Positions 48,568 through 60,696 of a stretch of 64,000 bases of DNA are shown one piece after another. The notes beneath the pieces were generated by a model. The model was not told the DNA's origin, did not search any database, and worked only from the letters and a program-made list of their open reading frames with translations. Positions within the stretch are counted from its first letter, which is position 1. The number at the start of each line of letters is the position of its first letter. This DNA comes from Welwitschia mirabilis (taxonomy: Eukaryota > Gnetophyta > Gnetopsida > Welwitschiales): NCBI GenBank assembly GCA_051453625.1, contig JBOZIK010000001.1, positions 176,883,351 to 176,947,350 of the forward strand, given 5' to 3'. Position numbers and translations under genes: made by a program.

Positions 48568-50690
48568 ATAAAATGCACTTGTATGAAAAAAATAAAAACT
48601 ATCTTCTTTTTTTTATAAGAGATGAAATGATCTTTATATATAGATAAACAAAGGCACATAGTTCAAGATCACAAGTCCACATGATTTAGCATTGATAAAT
48701 GGGATGAGTAATAAGTGACATTAGAGTACAAAAAGAGATTGTATTTATAACTCATGCATCTAATTGAGGTGAGTAAACTCCTTGATTTAATTAGTAAGAC
48801 TAATTACATGCATCATTTCATCATGCTATCTCCTTCTTAATCCTTTATATGCTCATAAATAATTTTAATTCATTTAAACATGTATCAAAAGAATAAATGC
48901 ATAAATCTCAAAATTATCATATGGCATAATAAGACAAACTCTTCAATTTGAAGGAATAAAACAATGAGTACAAACCAAGTTCCCTTTCACATCTTAATGA
49001 CATAACAATTATGGTAGAGTAAATCTACTCATTTATCATTCCTTGATTTAGGTAAGAATGCATGTACTCATTCACATATTTCATAATACATGAAATCTAT
49101 CAATCATATAACACAAGANNNNNNNNNNNNNNNNNNNNNNNNNNNNNNNNNNNNNNNNNNNNNNNNNNNNNNNNNNNNNNNNNNNNNNNNNNNNNNNNNN
49201 NNNNNNNNNNNNNNNNNNACATGGCATTAATATCATAATTAGATTGTTAGATCAGATTATGGTAAAATGCCTGAAAATGACTGAATTGAGTTCCTATTCC
49301 CTGTAAAACACCATCAATTACACCATTAAAACATGATAATTTGGGATTGCAACATGGCCACTTATATTCTCAATCTAGGTGAGGATATGACATTAGTTTT
49401 CTTAATCTTTATGTTAAGCGAAGTATGAATCACAATCCTAGTTAACATTTGTTGATGCTAGAGGCAACTTCTTTAGGATTTGAATGGAGCTATGGATTTT
49501 GGTTTTTATGCATTAAACTATAAATATAAATAAATGCTCCCATGGAAGTACCCCTTCAATAATATAAATTGTCATAGAAAACAACCATGTTGTTAACATA
49601 GGTATTATGCATGCTGTTATTTGCCTCAATTCAAGAAACACAATAGGTAAATTACATAAAAACTAAGTAGCACCACCATTGTAAATAAATTGAATATGAT
49701 CTATCAAGAAGGGAAAAAACATAGAATGATGCTCTCACATAGCTAACAACCAGTGATAAATCTACAATAGCCAAATTTTTTATTAAATCTTATATGTATA
49801 TACAGTTTTCTCACATAGATATTGCTTAATGACATAACTGTGATAGCCCTCCAAAATTTTCAATAAAGCTCAAAAACATATATTATAAAAGCAGAATATA
49901 TGTATATATAATATCATAAGGTAATTATAGTGTGATAGCTTTGCGATATTGGCTTGGTCATATGAAAGAGTAAATGAGCAAGCAGATAAATAAAATAAGT
50001 CTATTATAGTACATCATTAAGCGATTGTCACTAGGATATTACAACATGATTAAACTAAAAATTTTATACATTTTATTACAACCCATCATTCACTATCACT
50101 TGCTATGACAAGGCTCAACTAAAAAATAGAGTAATACCATAGGTAATTGCACTTCAACAGTTGAAGTATTTGCACTCTCCATATATCATACATGTATTAC
50201 TTTGTGATGGCTAGAGTGATACCACTTAAAAAATTGTCACAAGATTGTTATATCATAAAAGACACATCAAGGTTTTAAAAAAATTATAAAAATAAGGTAA
50301 ATAAATTTATTTTTTCATCCTACCTATGTGATGAAAACTTCTAGGACCCCACACAAAAATTGCAATTCCTTGCTAAGTCTAACTAGTTCACCTATAAATC
50401 AACATGAAAGGAACTTCTACCATGTGGTTAAGTTCGTAATATACATTTATAGCATATTTTTTTTATTTCTATTCTTAGAAATGTTGAAATTAGGGTTTTG
50501 AAGAGATTTTTTTAACTGAATGATATTTCTGTCATGTCTCTCCAAGATTAGCTTAGATTAAATGTTATTTAAATTCTACTTCAATAAATAACAGTTACCA
50601 ATTAAATTTAGTACATTTTCTTAAATTTTATTTTTTAATTTCTGTATTTTGATTCTATTACTTTTCAAAAATTTTATTAGAATGGAAGTC
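48568..50690. other. Spacer; no gene seen
   Basis: AT-rich, with a 100-N gap at 49119-49218. TGTGATAGCCCTCCAAAA-like text at 49838-49856 resembles the start of some plant LTRs, but no end or partner was found. Confidence 0.35.
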
Positions 50691-51820
50691 ATTGCTAATT
50701 ATTATTCTTCCTCTTAGGTTAAGCAATCCATCTACATCCTCCAAATTTTGGCTTGTAGTACTACCACTAGTAAGGTTCACCAAGAATCCCTATCAGTCAT
50801 ACTATTAAGGAATAGACTTCCCAATAGAGAATCCTATTACAAGAAGAAAAGGTTAGATGAAAGAGGTTCTAGAAAGTCACCATCACTCTAGAGAGAGATT
50901 GCAGTGTGTAACTAGAGACTATTTAAGCTGGTATCATTTAAGATTTAATGCACTATGGCCCGGTATGATTTTTAGACCCTTTCCATATGGAATTCTATTC
51001 CACTCAAGTTAAAGAATTCTATAGAAAATGAATTTTTACTATAAATATTTCAACATCACTAATAATTCAAACTAACTAGAATGAGAAATCATGATCAGAC
51101 ATAAGGTAGGAATCGTGGACATTAAAATTACTAAGAAATTTTTGCATGAATGTTTTAATATTCCTAATGAAGCAAACCATTTATATATAAATTATGGTAG
51201 TAGAAAGAAGAATATTAGGTTTGTTATGGCATTATCTATGGAATAAATTTATCTAGAAAAGGCTATGTTTGCATTTGAGAAAGGGCTTTCCATTCAAGTA
51301 CTAGCTAGATTATATCAAGTATTTTTTATATTGGTAGCATCCAATATTCATGCTACTACTCATGTTGTCAATTTGTTAACTTTTTATGCTAGGCTAGTTA
51401 TAGCTTATTGTATTTTAAAATTAATGAAATATGCCATCTAGCATTAGTGATAATAGCTTTTTTCATTTTCATGGATATCATTTTATGAATCCAAAAGTGT
51501 ACCCATGCCTGCTAGTGTAACCCTTGTACATATGATTATTCTAACTACTAAGAAGCTTGCTAAATTTACTTGATTGACATAAGAGATGCACAATCTTGAG
51601 ACCACCCATGAAGCACTCAAATAGATGCTTCACTACTGACATTCTTGATAGAGAACTTCCATGCCCTTCAAGTTAGGTATAGCAGCTTTAAGACTAGGTT
51701 CAAATGGTGGATACATGGCTCACAACCTAACAGGGAAAGTGAGAGAGATAAAGATGCATTTAGACCTTGAAATAGATAGAGCTACTAGTCCTCCTACCCC
51801 TACTGAAGGAAAGAACTCAT
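50690..51820 (+). pseudogene. Extra ORF before 3' LTR (Gypsy), plant transposon-protein/ATHILA-ORF-like
   Basis: A plus-strand frame is readable with scattered stops. It contains DPFHMEFYSTQVKEFYRKMN, GIVDIKITKKFLHECFNIP, ANHLYINYGSRKKNIRFVMA, LARLYQVFFILVASNI and THVVNLLTFYARLVIAYCIL, and ends near TSPPTPTEGKNS. About 110 codons (51109-51430) have a single stop. The layout VKEFY...G..IDI......F...FNIP...F..SNI..TTH....L..YA matches what I remember of PF20167-type plant transposon proteins and the ATHILA ORF. The Copia ORF at 11960-12968 shares several of the same blocks. It lies 160 bases before the polypurine tract, the env-like slot of Athila elements. No signal peptide or membrane anchor is evident; function unknown. 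Confidence 0.6.
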
Positions 51821-51966
51821 AAAACATGGAACTTTAATTTATACTATCTAATGTAATTTCCTTTTTGAAGTTAATAAAGGAAAATACTTTTCTTTGAAAA
51901 CACCTCTTTGTATATTTTATTTTTATGCACAAATTTAAATTAATGACAAAGTAACAATCATTAGTT

Positions 51967-51976
51967 AAAAAGTGGG
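51967..51976 (+). other. Polypurine tract of Gypsy element
   Basis: AAAAAGTGGG, with one T, three bases before the 3' LTR. Confidence 0.55.
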
Positions 51977-51979
51977 TTG

Positions 51980-53576
51980 TGATGAACATCAAAATCACAT
52001 CTCTTATTATGAAATTTTCACATATTTTATTGTAATTCACATTGAAATTTGTTAGAAATTTAATCAAAATGGGTTAAGGCACTAAAATAATAAAATGTAC
52101 TAGAATGAAAGGCATTTTTTCTTATCTCTAGATTCATAGCTACATTATAGACCTACGACCAAAATCTCATAGTTATAATGAGTATGTATAGGTATTACTA
52201 AGTAAACAAATAAGCGATACAAGTTATCACAGACTAATAGAAGGATGAAAAAATATAGTATAAAGTGATAAAGTATAAAATTAATCTCTATCACTAGGTA
52301 ACAAACCAATGACAATGTGTCTAGACTCAGAGCATGCAGGAACAAATAGCTATGCAAGGGAAGTGAGATCCAAATATATCACCTAGTGATAACCCTATGA
52401 TAACTCTATCACTAGGAAACTAATAGTAAAGAAGATATCATTCATGACCTATCCCTCATTAATAAGGAAGAAAACAACTATGCTATCACACCATGACATT
52501 ACAGTGATAAGTTTAAGTCATCTTGAGCAACAATCTACATAATGCCTGATGACAAGTATTACAAGAGGTAGCGATGACTATGTGATAAGAATCAAAAGAA
52601 CTATTTCACAACTATAGCATGAGCGATGGGTATGCAACAAAATAAAATTATGCTAAAATTCCAAGAATTCCTATCAAAATCAATTTAAAGACAAGGATTT
52701 CAAAAATTATAATTGAAATTCTATTTTTCCTAAATGGAATCCTTTGTCATATTGCCTAAAACCCCTTACAAACCATTATAAATACTCCCTTTGTGTAATT
52801 AAAATATTGATTAGTGAGTGAAAGAAAAAGATATTGGATATAGATAGGCTTTAAGAAAGTATAGTCTACTTCACTTGTAATCATTGTTTCGAATGCAATA
52901 GAGCTTTGGTTTTAAATCTTCTAGGTGATCTTGATTTGGTTTCATGACAGGTAATCCCTTCAAAGTTTCCTTAATACTATGTTGCTCAAGTCATGGATGC
53001 CAAGTCTTTTTATATTATTGATTTCTTTCATTTTGTTAAATTGGTTAAGTAGTTTAATTTTACTTTTACTGCATCCAAATGTAAGTTACATTATAGTGTT
53101 AGTTGAAACTAGTTGTTACCTTATTATTCTCATTTTGATTTCTATCATAGCTCCATCAATTAGAAACTATTAGTAGCATAAGCTTGCTAACTAGTTCAAT
53201 GCATGATCCTCTTTTCCTAGTTTAGTGATTCCTTCATTCTGTGGTATGCATCCCAGAAAGACTCATTCATAGCTTTGTTTGAACCACAACTATAATAAAC
53301 ATATGAATGACAGGGTGACATACTGTCAAGTGTATAGAACAGTGATTGGCCATTTTTCTTGTTTGTAGGTTTAGCTATTGATCCTTGTCGATTTCCTTTT
53401 AGTTTTTATATTTTTACAATAACATTGTTTAAGTATTATTTAATATCTAGAAAAGCAATTAAAGATAGATAATATCCTAATCCTAGCTTATATTATCTAA
53501 GGTTCATATCCAAAGCTTCCAAGGATATGAAAAAATAGGTTGCAGTTAGTCTAACTATCTATCATTACCCCTATCA
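51980..53576 (+). repeat. Gypsy 3' LTR
   Basis: TGATGAACATCAAAATCACA...CCCCTATCA. It is the same family and orientation as the 5' LTR, with the TATA box at 52777. Similarity to the duplicated left copies begins exactly at TGATGAA and ends at TATCA, which fixes both LTR boundaries. Confidence 0.85.
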
Positions 53577-53939
53577 AGCCTCTAACTTAGTATTTTAATT
53601 TTCTTCTCTTCTATCCTCTAGGAATGATTTTAATGATTAATATTTAGCTTATATGTAGTACACTTCTTTAGTTTAAGAGAATTATATTTTAGTGATTATA
53701 TGCAATCTCATTTTAAATTCATTAAAATAACTTACTATTGATTTGGAAAGTTTTACTTTAATTAAGTTTAGAAAATGATTTTATTATGATAATCATCCTA
53801 CATAATGAAAAGATAATGACATTCCTCTTCATTCTATAAAAATATTATTATCACCTAATATTCTTTTTTAGTTATGGAAGTTGATTCATACATAATCTTG
53901 ATTAATGATGAGATTATACATCATTCCTTTCTTTTATTA

Positions 53940-56200
53940 TTATTTTGTCATGGAAAGAATAAGACCTTATAAGTAGGTTTTGTAAGAAATGTGCTAGGTT
54001 ATATCTTTGTTTCATTTCTTCTATTGTTTTGATTCTTAAAGAAATTAAAGTTTCATTCATTAATATGAATGTTTTTTCAAAATATGTTATTCATAATAGA
54101 TTTCATATTTCTACTACTCATCCAGAAGGAGAGGGAGTTGTTAATATTATTATTCATAGAAGATAAAAGAAGCCTATCTAGTAACCTGATTAATACCATC
54201 TACAATAAGTGATTTTACCTACCATCACTTCTAATTTTGGTAGTTTTGGAATTTTCTCCATTTATGATTCAAATGACTCTAATAGTTAATTCTTTTTACA
54301 ATAGGAATTAGCTTCTAGATTACATAATATTTCTTGAATTTTTAAAGGAGATTTTAATATGTTTCAATTCCTATAAGATAAAGTAGATGTATTTTCCATT
54401 TTTCAGAAACTTTAGAATTTGTATCTTGGATCAGTTTTAAGGGAAAAAAATTCAATTGATAAGCATGTGAAGATAGCTTTAAGGTAAATGTTTTTAATCA
54501 CAACTTATTGTATCAAACTAAAACATTTATTCTTGATAAATGAACTCTAGTTGATAATTCTCTACTAAAATTCCTATTTTTTTTCCTAACATTACTTTTA
54601 TAGAATTGAAAGAAGCCTATTTTACTTTACCCACTAGAAAATATTTATGTTTTTATGGTTTTCTAGCCAAATTTTATTTAAAAAGATAAGAATATAATAG
54701 GATCATAATACTAAAATGTGATTTAATAATCCATTTATAAAGGCTCTTTAGATTCTTATATTAATTAAGAAGTTATGCTGACTTCTTCTCAAATTCAAAT
54801 ATTCTCATACTAGTACTAATTACCATTTAATCATCTCACTTAATGTTTCATATTAACTTTTTACTAATGTTTATTACTAGAATGGAATTAGTTTTACTTG
54901 ATATTATCTATAATGAAGAATGTAATGTTATTCAAAAAAGCTACATATCAAATAATGTAGTTGATTACTAGGAGAAAATGCATTGAACAAAATATTTTAA
55001 TCAACATGTATTCCTACTTAAGCTTGATTAAACATATGATAAAATTTAATGGGGTTTTATTATAAAATTCATAAATAAGATAAGATTTTGTTAAAAATTT
55101 CTTCATCTACTTACTTATTCATGTCAAGATGCCAATGCATGTATTAATACTAAACATTGTGTTTCAATGAATTTTAATATTGAACAATGAGTTTAGTAAG
55201 GATGTTCATTATCTCTTTATCTATTTGTTTTAGTAGTTACTTGTTAATGTTACAGAATTAACATTGACAAAAAATTAGTAATACTTTGGTGTGTTTAAAT
55301 CCATAATGATTACAAATATATTATTAATTAGAATTTTTCATATGATTCTTTTCTATTATTAAAAATAATAAAGTAGTGATCTTGTGCCTTCTCTACCAAA
55401 TAGATCATAATTCCACACTCTCAAATTCTAAAATAAATTAAGTTAAATCATTTATTTTTATTATTCTGAAATTACCAATCACTTTCTATTTGATCTTGAT
55501 CATTTATTTAATCTATAAAGATTTTTAAAGTTTCAAAAATTCCTTTTTCATATGTAAGATCTCCCAGCAATCTTTGGATATGGGCTTTACATAATAAAAT
55601 AAGGTAGATAAATAGAATTACAAGAAGATTTTACTTGTAAGAAAACTAATAATATATAAATCTATTCCAGCTTCTATTAAGACTTATTATTCTTCTTTTC
55701 TAGCTCTCTTTTACTAACTTTATAAACAATTGAAGGCTATTTTAAGAAATCATATGTGATCAACATCAAACACCAAAACTATTTTTCCTAAAGTAGCCTA
55801 GAATATTTCTTTTCTACTAAAAAAAAATGCATAGACCATGTTTTACAAATTATTTTAATAAGAATTATGTAAGAAATGGATTTTTTAGTCAATTAGAAAA
55901 TCTAATCCTGTTACCTTTTTAATTTTAAATGAATTAGATGATGTATTGCCTAAGCATCATTTTACCTAAAAACGAAAGCATCTTGTGACTTGGATAGTCT
56001 TCCCACATAAAATTAAAAGTAATCATGTTTTATAAAGAATATAAAAGGCATGGAAATTAATTCATCGTCTTATAAATTAAGATGATATTGCACTTTCTTC
56101 ATCATTGCTTCAAAATTAAATTCATGAGGGCTTCATTTTCCCAATGATCCATTAGCATGTTAATCTCTTAAGTTAGACTTAAGATGATTCCATAAAGGTA
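53940..56200 (+). pseudogene. LINE (L1-type) ORF2 relic: endonuclease, reverse transcriptase, C-terminus
   Basis: The plus strand reads in order: LILKEIKVSFINMNVF (about 54030; LLQETK position), STTHPEGEGVV, SIYDSNDSNS (NVYAP position) and GDFNMF (54347), completing the endonuclease plan. Reverse transcriptase is seen as GCSLSLYLFVLV (about 55200; QGCPLSPYLF box) and SYDSFLLLK (55338; the catalytic ADD box with two changes). RINIDKK (about 55254) lies before the catalytic box; KINQ/VKS text follows near 55430. The C-terminal part gives ILLVRKLIIYKSIPASIKTY (about 55630; SLAGR..LIKSVL.S.P.Y block), FPKVA, and AWKLIHRL with DDIALSSSLL near 56060-56100. Stops and shifts are many. It lies just outside the Gypsy element's right end. 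Confidence 0.7.
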
Positions 56201-56570
56201 TTATTTCTTTAAGTTGTATTGATGTGCAATGATAGTGGATTCAATTAATAGACTTTCAAACCTTATATGTCTCATCCACAATAATGCATCATAGTTAATT
56301 CAAGCTAAGTGATCCCTTGGAGCATAATATTTATGTGATGGATATAGTAAATTTAGGTGGAATTATCTAGAGTAGATAGATGAATCATAAAATTTAAAAA
56401 GGTCTATATCCTTATTTCTTTTAATCACCTCCTTGCTTCTCGATTTAATTGTTGGATGAATGTTGATGATTCAAAGATATTTGGAAATCTTATTTTATTC
56501 AATTTAAAAATTTTCAAGTCTTACTAAAGTGAATAATTCTCTTTGGTATCTCTTAAATCACAGGATTTAT

Positions 56571-56672
56571 TTAGAACTTTCTTTTCTTCATCTACAATTG
56601 GCTTTAACAGTTTGTTCTTTAGAACTTTCTTTTCTTCATCTAGGATTGGCTTCAACAGCTTGTCCCTCTTAT
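56571..56672. repeat. 48-bp tandem repeat, 2 copies, beside gap
   Basis: TTAGAACTTTCTTTTCTTCA at 56571 and again at 56619, each continuing with TTGGCTTYAACAGYTTGT. The period is a multiple of three, so the minus strand reads repeated KLLKPI(L/V)DEEKKVL. More copies may lie in the gap. I see no gene around it. Confidence 0.8.
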
Positions 56673-56772
56673 NNNNNNNNNNNNNNNNNNNNNNNNNNNN
56701 NNNNNNNNNNNNNNNNNNNNNNNNNNNNNNNNNNNNNNNNNNNNNNNNNNNNNNNNNNNNNNNNNNNNNNNN
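56673..56772. other. Assembly gap (100 N)
   Basis: Flanked on both sides by CCCTCTTAT; probably a default-size gap. Confidence 1.
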
Positions 56773-56799
56773 CCCTCTTATGAATTGAATGAACATTTT

Positions 56800-58390
56800 T
56801 TTCTTTTTTTAGATGGAAATTAAAAACTCCTTTGTATGAGGGTTATGAAAAAAAGAAATTCAAAAAAATAGCATAAGAATCAATCTAACTCTACAAATCA
56901 ATTAGAAGCATTAAATGTTCCAATGAAGTTCTAAGATAGAAACCAAAATCAAAAAAAAACTAGCTATAACCGTCCTCAATTTTCTTGTTAATATGATATT
57001 AAGTAATGCACCTACCTTTGGCAAGAAGTCTTACCTTATGAGTTCTTTGGGTTATTTAATATTTTTCATTTATCTCTACATCAAAGTTCCACCTTCTTAG
57101 TGAGATTATGCATAGATACCTTCGCCTTAACCATATTTGTGGTGTGGTACTTTCTAAATATTATTTCTAACTCCATCATCCAAGCCTTTGCATTGTTTGA
57201 ATTATTCATCCTTCAAATATTGATAGATTAAACTTTTTAATGACAAGGTAATCCATTCTCACTTGCTTCTATAGATTTGTTAGTATGTTAACTTATGGTG
57301 TCTATCTCTATTTCTTTAATTCATAAACAACCTTCCTAATAGATCCTCTATTACATGTGAGCTTATAACTTCATTAGGACTAGTCTTAGTTCTATTATTC
57401 CTTCCATATTCCATCTTAGTCAAGATCTTTTACACAAATCTTATTGTTACTATTTTGTTAAAAAGAAAACCACCTAAGCCAAATATGTTTACTATTTGCT
57501 AATTCCATTATTATCCATGCAACATTATAGAAATAAGTAACTTAATGGTAATACAATTATTATGAAATGCAAAAAGATGCTATGCAATGTTAATTAGATT
57601 ATAGTGACACAATGCAAATAAAGGTCTCATCATACTCATGTCATATATCTTAAAATTCATGTAATTGTAAAGCCTTAAAAGTCAAATTAATGTAAACATA
57701 TTAGTGTAATGTTAATTAACTAGCATAGCATATAAATTCAAAGGAATAACATCTCACAATTAACAATCTAAAATTTTGCCAAATAAAAAATTAAAACTAC
57801 CACACAATTTGTAAAATAAGGAGATGGGCATTATATTTTATGAAACATTTTAAGGTTTACCTCCTTGGATCTTTTGTATTGCTAAAAATGTGGAAAACAT
57901 ATTCATAAATTCAAAATCATCATAAGGTAACATACCCTTGATTGATTGATTTATTAGGTAATCTTATCCATCGTTGGAAGTTAATGTTCCATGAATTTAT
58001 AAGCCCTCATTATTCGTGGTAAGACTAAATTTATTTACACCCGACATAAATGAATATTTAAAAAAATAAAAAATACATAACGTATAATAATTTAATCAAC
58101 TAAACCTTACCTCTGGTATAACATGTAACACGCTATTAGGAACTAACCAATATAGCTATGTTAAAAAAATAAAAAACACATAATGTTATTCAATATAGCT
58201 AGGGTCATTCTCTAGTACCATTAGGAACTAACCATCATTTGGGCCATACTAGTAAAGTAAGAGTTCACATTATATTATTAAAATAATTTAAAAATAATAA
58301 AATGTAAAAATACTTAGCATATCTACATAATGAAGAAATAGATGTAAGATTAAAAGCTAGCATTCTACCCAATAAATATCTTATTAATTA
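56800..58390. other. No gene seen
   Basis: AT-rich, no readable domain. A phrase with TTAGGAACTAACCA recurs at about 58136 and 58221 with AAAAAATAAAAAACACATAA nearby, a small direct repeat. Confidence 0.4.
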
Positions 58391-58885
58391 ATTCAATATA
58401 AAAATGGCCAAAATGAGTTTCAAACATTGCTACTATGTAAAACTAAGCTTAGTAAGTATCCTTTAGGTAAAAATGCCATCTTTTAGCTAAAATCGATATA
58501 AAATTTGTTAAATTCTAATAAAAATTGCATTTCACCTTGATAGGGATTACAAAAATTCTTTAAGTTGAAAACCAAGCAAATTGTGGGGTAAAAGTGTCAA
58601 AAATTTAAAAATGGCCTTAATATATATCCTTTAAAGTAAAATCCACCACTTGCTAGGTAAAATTAATGAAAAGTTTATTAAAATATAATAAAAGATACAT
58701 TTTATTCCAACATGGCCATGGACAATAACTGTAAATTGAAAATCCAGTAAAACATCGGTTAAAAGGTTCCTAGAGTTCAAATAGAGCTTTAATATGTACC
58801 CTTAAAAACAGTCACCCTCTAGATTTTATGGGAAAATTGATATTACCTATGTGAAATTATACCTCTACCATGATAAATTTTTTTT
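58390..58885. repeat. 168-171-bp tandem repeat, about 3 copies
   Basis: TATCCTTTAGGTAAAAATGC (58457), TATCCTTTAAAGTAAAATCC (58625) and GTACCCTTAAAAACAGTCAC (58796) mark successive copies. Each has AAAATTRATA... then AAYATAATAAAA..., TTGAAAA, and a closing AAATGGCC/AATAGAGC followed by TTTAATA. Copies are strongly diverged. The period is in the size range of many plant satellite monomers, but three copies do not make a satellite array. Confidence 0.65.
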
Positions 58886-59509
58886 TAAATGTTATAGTCA
58901 TAAATTACGAGAACAACCATCATTAGAAATAAAAAGTCTCAAGAGGTGAATTAATAACTCAAGAGAGTGAATGTGCATTGATTTAATACATAACAACTTA
59001 AAGGAATATCACATAGACAAAAAACAACCATATTAGTAGCATAGAAAAGAATCCATAGAGTCCATAAGAATATAGATGAGTCCATTACATAAACAACAAA
59101 AAAATGTTTCAATTGCAAATACCAAAGGGTATAACTACAACTAAAATGTCAAATCCTAGTTGCTTCAACATTTGTAAAATATTTAAAGAAATTTCAAACG
59201 CCATTACACAGACCTAGATCTCTTTTTTATTAGCACTTCTCCATTGGAAGCTAGCATTTTCAAGTTATTGGAACCTATATAGCCTGACGACATAATGCAT
59301 CAACATGAAAACATTGTGTAACTAAATTTTAAAATACTACAAACAAGAAAAATAGCCATTAGATATAAAGAAATTCCATGAACATGTTGAAGAGATAAGG
59401 TAAGAAGGATGTGCTCCACTTTCATATGAAGAACCTACAAATTAATGGCATAGACCTCCTAAATATTATACACAAGAAAACAATCAGTCAATAAACCTAT
59501 GATGAGAAT

Positions 59510-60000
59510 GCAAAACATGTGTAGAGAATATGAAAAAAATTATAAGTCTCATACAAGTTACGAACACGTAAAGTATTATAACATAGTTATCTAGTTGGAT
59601 TCATATTTGTATTAATTTTACCTTATGTAAAAAATACTTAAGTAATGTCTACAGATAAAATCTACGATGTGAATGTGACTTGAAAGTCTCAAAAATCTTC
59701 AAAGACATAGTATATAAAGAATCACAATCAATTAACAAGTAATAAGAACTCACAACAAGTGTAGAAAATATTACACAATGTATAAGTTCTATACAAGTTC
59801 TGAATGTTTAAAGGATTATAACATAATTATCCAATTGGATTCATATCTATATTAACTTTAGCTTATATAAAAAATAGTTAAGTAGTGTCTCAACAGATAA
59901 AATCAAGGATATCAATATGAGCTTAAAGTCTCAAAATTCTTCAAAGAGATAGTGTATAAAAAATCAAAGTTTATCCATTAATATTTACAATATTTAAAAA
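59510..60000. repeat. 240-bp tandem duplication
   Basis: GTGTAGAGAATATGAAAAAA (59519) and GTGTAGAAAATATTACACAA (59759) start two copies that share CATACAAGTT, ATCYARTTGGATTCATAT and AGTCTCAAAA. Confidence 0.8.
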
Positions 60001-60249
60001 GGGGAGAACTTACTTTATTGTAATGGATAAGAGGGAAAATGACGATAAACTTGTTGGTTTAGAGATGTTTATTAACGAAACAGGAGAAGCAACTATTGAG
60101 TATAAGGCATTATAGTAATCTAAGAAGAAGTCTTGGAATTCCATTTCATCTCAGTATTTATTGTTAAGTGACAAGACAATCAAGAAAGCACTCAGAGAGA
60201 TCAACGTTCACAAAATAGTAAAAAGATGTATATAATATACAACCAAGCA

Positions 60250-60696
60250 ACAGAAAATAATATTATATATATGCATAACAAATGTAAGACAGATTAAATT
60301 AACAAACAAAAGTCTTATTACATACAAAAGAAGAAAGAAAAATATGCTACAGGATTTTAACTTAGTAAATAAGAAGACTTGGCTACATCAGATGGAACTC
60401 AGACATACGAGAAATACAACACCTAAAGCTGACAGTTTCTGGTATCCAGATTTCATAGACATGAAAGACAAAGAAATATTTATGAACAAGAAAAGGAATG
60501 ATGTCGAGCGCTACATTGACTTGAAATAACTAGTGCAGTACCAGATGATACCAAACAACATATTGTGAAATACCAGATGCCAACAGAACAATTTCACATA
60601 ATGATTCTAAAAATGTATGCTCTAACTGCTAAAATCAGAAAAAATTTGGAAATATCTGTGCAAATCAGTATTAACAGTCTTGAAAATAAATGGCAT
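60250..60696 (-). other. Possible 3' untranslated region of the eRF1 copy
   Basis: Unique-looking, less AT-rich DNA directly downstream of the eRF1 stop on the minus strand. It has no domain; the plus-strand frame at 60344-60529 is probably chance. Whether a poly-A remnant ends it could not be decided because the area is A/T-rich anyway. Confidence 0.35.

Larger units (their letters stand above)
26897..53576 (+). mobile_element. Giant Gypsy (Athila-type) LTR retrotransposon with nested insertions
   Basis: LTRs (26897-28514 and 51980-53576) in the same orientation bound 23.5 kb of interior. The outer flanks are GGCCT (26892-26896) and AGCCT (53577-53581), a five-base duplication with one transition. 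A decayed tRNA-Asp-type primer site follows the 5' LTR, and a purine-rich tract precedes the 3' LTR. In order on the plus strand come gag C-part, protease, an RNase H region, integrase, and an extra ORF. The gag tail resembles Athila elements. Normal members are 10-14 kb; here the leader (28.5-40.6 kb) and the pol-to-ORF spacer (44.5-50.7 kb) are enlarged, at least partly by CACTA-like DNA. The alternative, two unrelated same-family LTRs, is less likely given flanks, primer sites and gene order together. Confidence 0.75.

Noticed and set aside
49838-50400. Solo LTR starting TGTGATAGCCC
   Set aside because: No convincing CA end, partner or target duplication.
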